Source: Pristionchus mayeri
Taxonomy: Eukaryota; Nematoda; Chromadorea; Rhabditida; Neodiplogasteridae
Direction of reading: 5' to 3'
Assembly: GCA_036245805.1 (NCBI GenBank)
Contig: BTRK01000003.1
Span: 10,912,001-10,976,000, forward strand
Length of the DNA: 64,000 nucleotides
The translations under genes and the position numbers were made by a program. The number at the start of each line of letters is the position of its first letter. Position 1 is the first letter of the stretch. Below the pieces are notes generated by a model. The model did no database searches and was not told the origin of the DNA. It was given only the letters and a program-made list of their open reading frames with translations. Of the stretch, positions 1 through 10,590 are shown piece after piece.

Positions 1-35
1 ATAATAATTTCATTTGCTAAAATAAATATTTCGAG

Positions 36-2644
36 GAGTAAACGGTGCTGGAAAGACCTCGACATTCCGGATGCTCACTGCGGAAGCAACAATTACGAGT
101 GGAGACGCCTACCTAGCGGGGTAAACAACATTTTTCGTGACTGTGTAAATTCAACTTTTGCGAAAACAGTGGTGATGAATTACTCGATTCCAGGTATGGA
201 GTGAAGAAGGACTGGCGCAAGGCGGGCCAGCACATTGGCTACTGCCCGCAATTCGATGCAGTACTGAAGGTGAGATATTCCCTCTAACCTTTGCCTTCAT
301 TATCAAATCTCATAGTTCACAATGATAATTGCGTTTCATGAAGAACGTAAGAATCATCCAGAAATGGAATTACAATGAGTGAATGTAGGCAGGTTAAACA
401 ATAAAAATAATATTTTGTAATTTTCAATGGGTTCGGGATTTTTATGTCTTTGGTTTTGTACGTCTTGTCTAAAAAATAGTGAGGCCCTCTCAGTTTCAAA
501 AAAATAAAATACCTTACCGCATTAATTTAAATTTAATATGCAAAATTCAGGAAATGAGTGGAGAGGAGACGCTCCGAATGTTCGCTCGAATTCGAGGAAT
601 TCCAAGTGGAGAAATCGAGAGGGTAAGAATTTGATATTTGATCTTTACAATTCCTGCAAAAGTTGCCCTTAAACTACTGTGGATGTACATGGTTTGCTTG
701 TCATTTTATGAGATTGTTGCAATTTTTGACAAATGTGATCTTCGTAATCTATTGAAAACTTGTTAAAGCTGACATTCATTCTCCTTTCAGATGGTCAAAG
801 GTGTCATTGATGCGATCGGCATTCAAATGTACGCCAAGCGACAGATCAAGGCGTACTCTGGAGGAAACAAGAGGAGACTCTCACTCGGAATGGCATTGAT
901 CGGTGAGTGATTCCGGTGGTTACAAATTTTGTTTTGTTTTAACACTCTTTAACACTTAACTTTAAAAATACGTTATAACAAAACCTGCACGGTTTCATGT
1001 CTGATTTGAATATGTTTCATCCATAACCCAACTTCGATCATTTTCCATCACGAATGTTGGCACTGAGGTTGTGAGCTTAAAAAAACAACGTTATGAGTGG
1101 ACGAGTATTCCCACTCCAATATGTGTCCTAAATTTTAATCATTGATCTCTGGTCCCTTGAGGTATGCCTGACGTCCTTCTTCTCGATGAGCCCACGACTG
1201 GAGTAGATCCGAAGGCGCGAAGAACCATCTGGGGCATTCTGGCCAAGGTGAGAACTAACAAAAAACATACAATTGATCTTCTTTGTTATCGAATTGCATG
1301 AAAGGCGTTCGTTGGAAATCGGTTATGAGGCATTCTAGAGGATCAATTTTAGGTCAGGGAAGCCGGCTCGGCAATCATTCTGACTTCTCATTCGATGGAC
1401 GAATGCGAGGCTCTCTGTACGAGATTAGCCATTATGGTCTACGGACAGTTCAGATGCCATGGAAGCATACAACACATCAAGGTGAGGAATTAGATCGATA
1501 TTTCTGCAATTTCGCAAAAACAGGAAAATCTTTTTATATAAATTTGAAAAAAAAGCATTCGAATGGGATATATTTGAAACTTGAAGAGCGGATGAAGCAT
1601 ATATTTACGAATTCATGTTTTAAATTTTGAACACTTTCAGTCTCGATACGGCACAGGCTATTCTCTCCTAATTCGACTCAAACACTCGAGCGACGCAGAT
1701 AAAACGAGGAGGAGAGTAATGGAGACTTTCCCTGGAGCTGTCATGAAGGTAAGACGATATGAAGTGGGCCGACTGCAATATTGCACAACCATAGCCTGAC
1801 ACCTCCTAAAACCTGAAACTAGTAAAATATATTTTCAGGAGCACCATCTGGTGCAGATGAACTTCGAAGTGCCGAGATCAGGTAAGAAATATTATAGTTT
1901 CACACGTTTTGCGATAGTTCCATTCACCATTTCGAACCTTTCCAAGAAATTTTAATTTCCTTTGTTAATCTTTGATCGCTTCTAGGCTCGTGGTCAGTGC
2001 TCTTCGAGCAAACGGAAGCGCTCGCGATGGAGTTGCAATTGGAGGATTACTCACTTAGTCAGACGACCCTAGAGCAGGTGGATATTTTCTCGATTTCCTG
2101 ACCATTTTGATTTTTGAACAATTGGATGAACATTATTTTTCTTTCTGAAAATATTTGTGTCAAAATTAAGGAAATAAAAAGAATGCTGTCAAAAACAAAA
2201 CGTCCGAAACTAAAGTAGTTAGAAATGGTGCTATACTGATATTTTCATTGGCCATAATCCGTGTTCCGTCAGGTGTTCCTCGAGTTTTCTCGAGCAGCAG
2301 ATTCGGGCGAAATGCTGCATCAGCCATCGGAGAATCTGACGGCGACGACAGACGAGGAAATGGGCGGATCGAGGTACGGTAATTTATTGATTGGCTATAC
2401 GACATTGAGGAGAGATACCATCGTAATGTGACTATTACGCGGTTCTTTAGCACACTGTGAAACACATTCATTCTAGATGCGAAGTAAGGAAACAGACAAG
2501 TGAAATCATTGATGAAAATTAAGATTTCGACCGATGCATAACTTTTCCAGATACGAATCCAACTCTCCCGAAATCGCGAAGAAATATTACGAGAATGCGA
2601 TCTTCGGAAATGATGAGGAGACACTTGAAGATGAACGATTCTAG
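36..2644 (+). CDS. ABCA-family transporter, C-terminal part (second nucleotide-binding domain), 5' end outside window
   Basis: Eleven exons with consistent phase: 36-120, 194-269, 551-622, 791-902, 1162-1247, 1353-1481, 1641-1748, 1839-1881, 1986-2077, 2273-2373, 2551-2644 (TAG), about 331 residues. The translation gives Walker [12 protein letters not shown], a Q-loop [11 protein letters not shown], the signature [10 protein letters not shown], Walker [14 protein letters not shown] and an H-loop [13 protein letters not shown], in the right order. The GVNGAGKT and [10 protein letters not shown] forms are typical of ABCA full transporters (nematode CED-7/ABT group), which move lipids across membranes using ATP. 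After the domain comes the short regulatory tail of ABCA proteins, ending in an acidic stretch. Everything N-terminal (membrane domains, first NBD) lies upstream of the window. Which ABCA member it is cannot be told from this half. No catalytic residue is missing and no frameshift was seen. Confidence 0.93.
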
Positions 2645-3623
2645 GAGGATTTACATTTCGTAATAATGCATTTTCACTCTAGTATGTACACAGAAAATGC
2701 TCGTTGAGGCCGCCCAAGTCGCAATATTGCTGCCAGTTGAATTGTGATTTATTGAGCATGGAGTGATTTCCCCGTTTCACCAATTTCATTTACTGTTCCC
2801 CCATTTTCCAATCCGTGAATGTAGATACCATCATTGCCCAACCATTTCTAGGATATTCAAGCGTATTGTTGTTCTCTCCCGTTGTTTCTCATTTCTCTCA
2901 TGACTCGTTTCCTCTCGGTCTTCTCCAATATGGGTATGAACTGACTACTTGTAACGAAAAGCAACGCTTATTCCACCCGATGCATTTACTACTGAGATAA
3001 AGCATTTGCATCTGACACTTTTGAATTGTTAACGGGCGTTGGACGTGATCTGGACTGACATGTATCAATGATGGAAGAGGTGTTTCTCAAGTGACTTCAT
3101 TTTGTTATATATTTCACTATTTTCAGCTCTCAATTATACTCCCGAGGCTACGTGCGCATTGCATTTCCTTGCGATTAATTTCGGCGCGATTTCTAGTTAC
3201 TCCTTAAGAGAACTAGAAATTGGCCTCTCCGCGAAGGCCGAATGCAATTACAACGGCGAGTGTGACTTCATAGCTTACTCCCTCACATGCCCCTCCCCCT
3301 TTCTGATTGTCCCTAGCTGGGCACTAGGTTGGACTCTATGACGCCATGCCGCATTTGATATATCAAAGGCGGCATGACGTCATAGTTCTCATCCGAGCTA
3401 GTGACTCGTAGCTTTCCCTATTGTTATTTGGGATGGAAATAGGTTTAGCATGCTAATATATAAATTTCTATTGTGAACAATGTATGTAAAGTATTGCTTT
3501 CCTAGAAAATTCGTGCACACATTTTGGGTTCTCCGAAGGTTTTGGATGATCACTCATTCTTTATCCTGATACATCAGATCATCTCCGGGGTGCTCGCGGC
3601 AAGGAGCTTCGACTATTCCTCAA
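2645..3623. other. intergenic, 3' side of the ABCA gene
   Basis: No coding exon was recognised. It should hold the ABCA 3' UTR. A small hairpin (ATTTCTAGTT / AACTAGAAAT) lies near 3189-3222 and a palindromic MITE near 3318-3405. Confidence 0.5.
3318..3405. mobile_element. short palindromic MITE (GACGTCAT family)
   Basis: Near-perfect palindrome centred on TTTGATATATCAAA, with arms containing GCCGC/GCGGC and ATGACGTCAT. Related copies lie in the receptor intron near 6788-6862 and at 10127-10478, so this is a dispersed non-autonomous family that can fold into one hairpin. Confidence 0.75.
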
Positions 3624-6600
3624 ATGATTTACAAGCCGCTGAACACCGTATCCTCCGACCCTGATGCATATATTGAAGGTGGGAGTGGCAAATCCTAAAG
3701 GCCACATCTGTTATCAAATCCTTACTGTCAGCTAGGATTGGCTTCGCCAGATATTACTATCATTCTGCTATCTCATCTATCTGGAATGCGTTAGGGCACG
3801 CATAATGAATAAAGTAATTTCCCCTGCCATACTTTCAGCAGTGTACGATCAAGTGACTGTGAATCACTCGCTTATCTACGTGGGAGGTCTCTGCGCCTTC
3901 ATCAACATTCCTCTCCTCCTCATATTCCTCACCTATCCACCCTTCATACGGAGATTCCAGGTACATCTAGAATGATAATTAGATTATCGAGTCACTCTCT
4001 ATGCATATCCCACACTATATCGCAGACCGATCGGCTTCGAGAGTGTCTAAAACGAAGAGGTGTTGACCCGAAGTACTGACCTTATTGTGAAGAGATTCTG
4101 AAGGGTGCTAGAGTTGTTCGATGAATCTATTCCAGTTGCTGATCACTCTCGCCTTTGCCGATCTCATCAACTGCATCGCAATCATGACACAGGGAGTGCA
4201 GCGGGTTCGTCTTTCATTTTTTTGCCATGTAATTCGGAAAACCGTATCTTCATTTCCAACACTCCCTCGACCGGTCGATGGGCAATCATGTGTAAAAGGC
4301 GTTGGGATTAATGACTAACTCTAGCCTCTCATCTCAAACTTATGATTCCTTTTCAGGCAGAAATTCAAAGTGACATCATAGCGACGGGTCTTCTGCCAGT
4401 CAAATCGCGCTTCGACTGCGTCGGCGAACTGTGGTTGATGTTGCGGGAAGTCGGTAAGTAGTATGCGACCCTCTGTACGTGTATGTACGAGTATGTTGTA
4501 TGTTGAGGGAAGTCGGTGAGTAACCGGTGGTCTTCTTCTAGAGTTCATATTCAGTGGCCGATCGAGTGGAAAGAATAGAATTACGATGTCATCTTATCGT
4601 TTATTGCTCATATATTTCATGAAAAATAATGCATGCAATCACGTCCTTATTCCAATATTCAGGAGGCCTCTGGGCACCGATGATCCAAGTCCTGATGGGT
4701 TCGGAGCGAGTGCTTGCAGTTGTAAAGCCAACGTGGTACAGTCGAACGTATTACATCAGGTAATTGCAGGCATCAAAACAAAATGTTGAAATTTGAAATC
4801 TATTTTATTCAACGTTTTTCAACAGAACTAAGTACGCACAAGTTGAACGGAATTATCGAGGTCGATTACATTTCCGCGAATGTCAGAAATACTGAAAAGA
4901 AATCAGAGAAATCAGATCAGAAGATCAGAAGTTATCGAAGGATCAGAAGTCCACATGTTGAACCATTTTCTATTCACTCATTCTCTAGGTTGGGGATTAA
5001 AGTGTACTCGAAATTAAGAGGCGAGGGCCCGTTTATCGAACTCTACTTGAGACCTCCGGAAAAAATATGTTGACACTTTTTCTCATCACTTTTGCAGATT
5101 CCGTTCTACTGTGGGAGGAAGTCTGCCTTCGGAGCGGACTACGCTACTTACATCTATCTAGTCAATGTGTGCGGGTCAGTCTTTTGTTGTATAGTTCATA
5201 GTTCGGGCAGCCGTCACTTCATTTCCCACACTCCATTGAATATAAAGCTGTTCGAGTAAGAATCGAACAAGGACCAGGTTTGGCACAGGCCAAAACTACC
5301 GATTTTTCGAAACTCTGGTTCCTGGGGTTTTCGAGGATGCTGAAGACGATGGCCATATTCATTTTGCACGATCAGCCTTCGTTGAGGCCAGACGACGTCA
5401 CGTCGAAATCGCATTATAGCATGTATCTCTGCACCTGGCATTCATAAAATTAAGTGAACATGTTTCTAGGGGTAAGATTTAGTGGCGATCATGACTGTAC
5501 AATTTAAATTTTAAAATTTATGAAAATAAATTTTAAAAATTTTCTATGAAAGTTGCACCGATTTGAGCGGATTGATGCGAGGATTCCGAATATATTTTTC
5601 ATTTTCACCTTAGACATGCTCAATTTTTGTAGCGTAATTAAATGTATCTGAAAATTGTGAGATGAACAGAGTGGATTGCCAATGGGCAAAATGAGAGATA
5701 ATGGGAGGAGGAGAGAGTGCAGACAGCCAGATGGACGAGAGGCAGAGGAGGGAAGAGGTCAGACGATACGGGCCGAGAGACACGGGGTAGATCAAGGGGA
5801 GAAGGCAGTTCCTCATTCAATTTTCAGATACATTTAATTACACTACAAAAATTGAGCATGTCTAAGATGAAAATGAAAAATATATTCGGAATCCTCGCAT
5901 CAATCCAGTCAAATCGGTGCAACTTTCATTTTATGCTTTTGACTCTCCGATTTTTTAGAAAATTTTTAAAATTTATATTCATAAATTTTAAAATTTAAAT
6001 TGCACAGTCATGATCGCCAATAAATTTTACCCCTAGAAACATGTTCACTTAATTTTATGAATTCCAGGTGCAGAGATACATGCCATAATGCAAGTTCGAC
6101 GTGATGTCGTCTGGCCTCAACGAACGCTCTACGTGCAAAATGAATATGGCTATCGTCTTCAGCATCCTCGAAAACCACAGTAACCAGAGGTTCGAAAAAT
6201 CGATAGTTTTGACCTGTGCCAAACATTGTTCGATTCTTACGCGAACGGCTTCATATAACTATTGTGTTTTGTGTATATTTTACGTTTTTGTTTTGTGGGA
6301 TCAACTTTCAATAGAAGAATTCTCATTTTCAGTTACTCAATCGGCTTTCTGATGAATCTGGTTTCTTACTTCAAAGTTCACTCCTTCATGAGTAAAGCTG
6401 AGTAAGTATGGATTGTCCATGGTAAAAATCGCACAGTGTCCCTTAGGAATCTACTAACATCAAAAATTTGGCCTTATGTCCATATCCCATTTCCGGTGTG
6501 GCCCAATAGTTCGAAATGTCAAGTTGTTCAACGGGAACCCCTCGAAAGTGAACCGTAGTATCAGTTATTTTTAAATACGAACATTTACAGGTCAATCAAG

Positions 6601-7332
6601 AACTTGGCGCGACTTCGCTATTATCTCTTCATCTCCGCCATGTCGACTTTGCTCGTTTCTGTACCAAACTTGTTGAACCTCGTTGAGGTCTACGTCGCCC
6701 AGGTACGTATAGCTACATCTCCTGCACACATGTCGATTTCATAGGTCAAGTTGAGTCATGTCAGTATAGTCCTGTCATTATACAGTTGGTCGGATGAGAA
6801 CTATGACGTCATACCGCCTTTGACATATCAAGCACGGCATCATGTCATAATCCTCATCCAAAATATTGCCCGATACCAGATCGCCAACGTGGTCGGATAC
6901 GCAGCCAACTGGCTGACTGCAGCCAACTCCGGAATGAACTTCTTCGTCTACCTCGTGCTCAATGAAGATTTCAGAGATAGGTGAGACGATCTCGGAAAGG
7001 AATTTTAAGAATCATTTCCCATGAAGGCAACATTGCCTTCAAAGAAGCGAAGATTCGCATTAGCAGAAATATAACATGCGCAACAATAAATCAAATGTAT
7101 GATCGATTAGGCGATTATAAGGTGCTCTCCCCGGACGATAGGTGTGAGAGAGTGTGGAAAAATGAAAAGATGCATTACCTGAATTATCGAACTCTTGTTT
7201 AGATGCAAGCAGATCATACGTGCGAGTGGTGGCACGAACAGTTCCATCGACAGAACGAGGAGCGACATCGACAGACGTGTTGTGTTGGGCGGAACGTCCC
7301 AGGCGAAGACGTCAACGATGAGCAGCAGATGA
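3624..7332 (+). CDS. rhodopsin-like 7TM G-protein-coupled receptor
   Basis: Exons read: 3624-3678 (putative ATG), 3839-3960, 4136-4204, 4357-4453, 4663-4759, 5098-5174, 6333-6401, 6591-6702, 6880-6980, 7203-7332 (TGA). TM1 contains LIYVGGLCAFINIPLLLIF. TM2 has LAFADLINCIAIM (the LAxAD motif). After TM3 is ERVLAVVKPTWY, the DRY-region equivalent. TM5 follows FYCGRKSAFG. TM7 has NSGMNFFVYLVLN in place of NPxxY, then a basic Ser/Thr-rich tail. Family A is clear; the subfamily (srsx-like or peptide-receptor-like) is not. TM4 was not found: the exon at 4663-4759 ends two bases into a codon whereas 5098 starts in frame 0. A 35-bp candidate exon at 4826-4860 only partly bridges the gap, so one or more exons are missed or lost. 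The start codon is the first ATG in frame and is uncertain. Confidence 0.8.
5243..6253. mobile_element. 1-kb palindromic TA-flanked element inside a receptor intron
   Basis: Long imperfect inverted repeats (about 5243-5640 and 5820-6253) are flanked by TA. The ends read TAAAGCTGTTCG on the left and CGAACGGCTTCA on the right. The same termini (TGAAGCCGCTCGC) bound a 185-bp copy at 28822-29006. It has no transposase, which fits a non-autonomous Tc1/mariner-type element. It accounts for almost all of the 1158-bp intron 5175-6332. Confidence 0.8.
6788..6862. mobile_element. short palindromic MITE in the last-but-two receptor intron
   Basis: Same family as 3318-3405: ATGACGTCATACCGCC facing GGCATCATGTCATAAT around a TTTGACATATCAA centre. 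It lies wholly inside intron 6703-6879. Confidence 0.7.
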
Positions 7333-7429
7333 CGTCAACGATGACGTCAGCCATATCGTGGATAACCCCATTTTATGCCTATGGCTTTGAAAGAACTGAC
7401 TAGCCTCTGTATGCGTGTTCTCGAATGTA

Positions 7430-8801
7430 CAGTCGCGCCGGAAAGTCACCGTACACTTTTTGAATTTGTTGTATCTTTTTGCCCAGGAAGTGCATCATTC
7501 TGGCACTCAGGTATGATGTACCAAATCCATCGGAGATTATGATAATGGTTTTATGGTATGACGTCATCGCATAGTTATTGCGTAGTGGTGACGCAATCAA
7601 TCTGCACTTTTTCAAAACGGCATTATTCTTACATAGATTTTTTCCTGTTCGCCATACTTTCTGTGATTGGAGATATGACCGAGGCCTACCCAGAATAAAT
7701 TTTTGAAGGTGCTGCTCGGTCGCACCTTTGCTGCAGCGAAGCTGCGAAAACAGGATCTGAAATTCGGAACTCGGCTTCTAGAGTAGCTAGAGACCCGTTC
7801 AAATCATCAAAATGATCGCCATCGTGAGTAGACATGATCCTGAGAATATGAATACGATATATCATAATTTGACCTCAGGGCATGAAAAAATCACTTTGTT
7901 GCATGACCATTTTTGGACATCCATAACTTTAGGAAAAGTTTAGTAAAAATATGATTTTTAACTGATAATGTTCAAAATGTAATGAAGAACTGAATTCCAA
8001 CTTTTTAGAGAGTTTGGATGTCTTTCCAGCCCGCGGCGTGCGTTTTTCGGAGGTATACTAGGGTCGGAAAACACGCTGTTTACGCACTCTCGTCGTCTGC
8101 ACTCTCTCGCCCATAGGGGTAAACAAGGTATTTCCCGACCCTAGTATACCTCCGCAAAACGCACGCCGCGGGCTGGAAAGATATCCAAACGCTCTAAAAA
8201 GTTGGAATTCAGTTCTTCAATACATTTTGAACATTATCAGATAAAAATCAGATTTTTACTAAACTTTTCGGTAAAGTTATGGATGTCCAAAAAATGGCCA
8301 TACAAAAAAGTTATTTTTTCATGCCCTGAGGGCAAATTATGATATATCGTATTCATATTCTCAGGATCATGTGTACTCACGATGGCGATCATTTTGATGC
8401 TTTGAACGGGTTTGAACAAAACAAAACTTTGAACAAAACTCTAGCTACTCTAGAGGCCGAGTTCCGAATTTCAGATCCTGTTTTTGCAGCTTCGCTGCAG
8501 CAAATGTGCGACCGAGCAGCACCTTCAAAAATTTATTCTGGGTAGGCCTCCATCATATCTCCAATCATAGAAAGTTTGGCGAACAGTAAAAAATCTATGT
8601 AAGAATAATGCCGTTTTGAAAAAGTGCAGATTGATTGCGTCATCACTACGCAATAACTATGCGATGACGTCATACCATAATACCATGATCATAATCTCCG
8701 ATGGATTTGGTACATCATACCTGAGTGCCAGAATGATGCACTTCCTGGGCAAAAAGATACAACAAATTCAAAAAGTGTACGGTGACTTTCCGGCGCGACT
8801 G
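7430..8801. mobile_element. 1.37-kb near-perfect palindromic Tc1/mariner-type element
   Basis: TA flanks an outer repeat beginning CAGTCGCGCCGGAAAGTC and ending with its exact complement. The two arms (7430-8080 and 8131-8801) are nearly identical inverted copies around a loop of about 50 bp at 8081-8130. CAGT termini with TA duplication are characteristic of Tc1-like elements. No transposase remains. It begins about 100 bp after the receptor stop codon, so receptor transcripts may run into it. Confidence 0.88.
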
Positions 8802-9260
8802 TATGACGAGTACGATAACAAATATAATGAAGAGATTAATTTATTGAGAATCGATGCATGGATCCCATGAATAACCCCATGTACTGAATTCGTTTCAAAC
8901 AATGTTCATATCACGAGGCATAACAAAGTCAATGGATCACGTGCATTGTTGAAAAATAATGAAATTAAGTTGGATGAGGTCCGAAGCGCGTGTCAGAAGG
9001 AATCTCTAGGAAATTGCTCTAGCATTTCGAATTTCTTCCAACATTTGTATTTAACCGATTTTTTCCCGCTCACCTGTTTTGTTAACGTTTTCGTGTTTCT
9101 GTCTGCGAATTGAATCTGAATAATCCTATCACTGTCGGCACAATCTGTATTGAGTGCCATCACGTCTACTCGGACAAGAAAGCCATTCTACAAGTCATCG
9201 ATGTGCACTGTTCGTTATTTGGCGATTACTCCTATGCATTGTCTCTTCTGTAAATTTCAG
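8802..9260. other. no secure gene; possible upstream exon of the 9261-9620 gene
   Basis: An open stretch near 9108-9192 reads GTICIECHHVYSDKKAIL and stops at a GT, but its phase does not fit the next exon and no acceptor was found. Nothing else is supported. Confidence 0.3.
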
Positions 9261-9620
9261 GGCTCAAGGCTGTATTTCCTTGATGTTCATCACAATCGCT
9301 TCACGCAAGCATTGCCTACATCAAATCAGTGAGTTCACCCAATTGTCGTCGGAATCAGAGTCAAATTTGATCCGTAGTCTTTATTTTGTACATTTTTTCG
9401 AATGTTTTATCCAACTCTAGTCGAAATCAGATACGTTCAAAGAATGGCATGCGAATGATGAAATCGGATCGTTATCTTGAATTAGAAGGTTTGAAATATG
9501 TACTTTCCAGTGGACATCATGGCCATCTGTATCATTGCCGTCCTCTTCTTTCCACTAATCTCATGTTGTCTCCATAATGTGCGAGTTTACCACGAGAGGA
9601 GAGTGTTCAAGAGGCTCTAA
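9261..9620 (+). CDS. C-terminal exons of a small membrane protein, unrecognised
   Basis: Two exons fit in phase: 9261-9328 (after TTTCAG, before GTGAG) and 9511-9620 (after TTTCCAG, ending TAA). Joined, they read through a strongly hydrophobic segment MAICIIAVLFFPLISCC and then a basic tail ending HERRVFKRL. This looks like the last transmembrane helix and cytoplasmic tail of a membrane protein. Upstream exons were not identified. It could be the relic of a second receptor gene, since it follows the 7TM gene on the same strand, but no receptor motif is visible. Confidence 0.45.
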
Positions 9621-10126
9621 ATCAGAAAAAAAATCCATGTTCTGATAATTTGTTCGTATTCCTGTCTCGGCATAATATACGCACACCATGAGAGTTGGAA
9701 CATACGTTTTATTAAAAATCGAATTGAAATAAAATACGAATTGAAATTGGAATTCCATTATAGCAATACATTCGATCTACACACTGTGTATCTATTATTG
9801 GAATTCCAAAACGACCGGTATTTTGTTTTCACGTTAATAGAATTCCATGAAAAGCACTCTGGGCAGTTCGTATCCACATTATCAAAAAATATGCGATCCT
9901 TGCTCTTATCATGGGGAACGGTTACCTGCTGCATTTTTTTCTAACAGGAAGTTACAAACCGTTGTGCAAATACCGAAATACTTAGTGCCTTTGTATTATC
10001 TTGTCTCATTCTCAATTTACTCAAGTGGAATGGGCGGGAAGATGGAGTCGACAGTCTCTTGAGAAATACACTCGTAGCTTCTCTCGTGCACGATACGATC
10101 TGATCTACAATCGATCGATAAGCCCT
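9621..10126. other. intergenic, no gene seen
   Basis: AT-rich stretch with several GGAATTCCA-like palindromic hexamers near 9749-9850. No exon with supporting splice sites was found. Confidence 0.4.
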
Positions 10127-10478
10127 TTTGAGGCCACTAGGACGGATGATAACTATGACGTCATGCCGGCTTTAAAGGAGGAGTAAACTCTAAATTCAAT
10201 TTTTGAAGCTATCATATGCAAGGTCTAGAGCTCCACAACGGTAAGAAGCTCAGAAATTTTCACATTGATATCTCCATTCCGAACAGAGTTATAGCTAGTT
10301 GGCAGGGAGCCAGATCAGGGAAAGCTCAGGGAAGGGCGAGATAGCACGCGGCTTGAAGAGAGTGCGTCCCTAGGTGAAAGATATTCCAACCGGGCGCGCG
10401 TTTGCATTTACTCCTCCTTTAATATATCAAGGGCGGCATGACGTCATAATTCTCATCCGACCTAGTGCCCTTTTGAGA
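10127..10478. mobile_element. palindromic GACGTCAT MITE split by a second element
   Basis: The left half ends ...TGACGTCATGCCGGCTT and the right half resumes AATATATCAAGGGCGGC...TGACGTCAT, matching the intact copy at 3318-3405. Outer ends are CTTTTGAGG / CCCTTTTGAG type. The interruption is the TTAA-flanked element at 10176-10418. Confidence 0.8.
10176..10418. mobile_element. 243-bp TTAA-flanked element with AGGAGGAGTAAA termini
   Basis: It starts AGGAGGAGTAAA and ends TTTACTCCTCCT, with TTAA on both sides (10172-10175 and 10419-10422). TTAA duplication is the piggyBac-type signature; related non-autonomous families are known in Caenorhabditis. Its interior (AACAGAGTTATAGCTAGTTG) resembles 47297-47470, so at least two copies are in the window. 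Confidence 0.8.
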
Positions 10479-10590
10479 GTATCTTATTTAGTGCGTTTCA
10501 GGTACGCTGCATATCTGATAAGCTATGTATCGCACCTGAAACACACCAGACTAATTACCCACAATTATCCGAAATTACCTGAAGAGGGCC

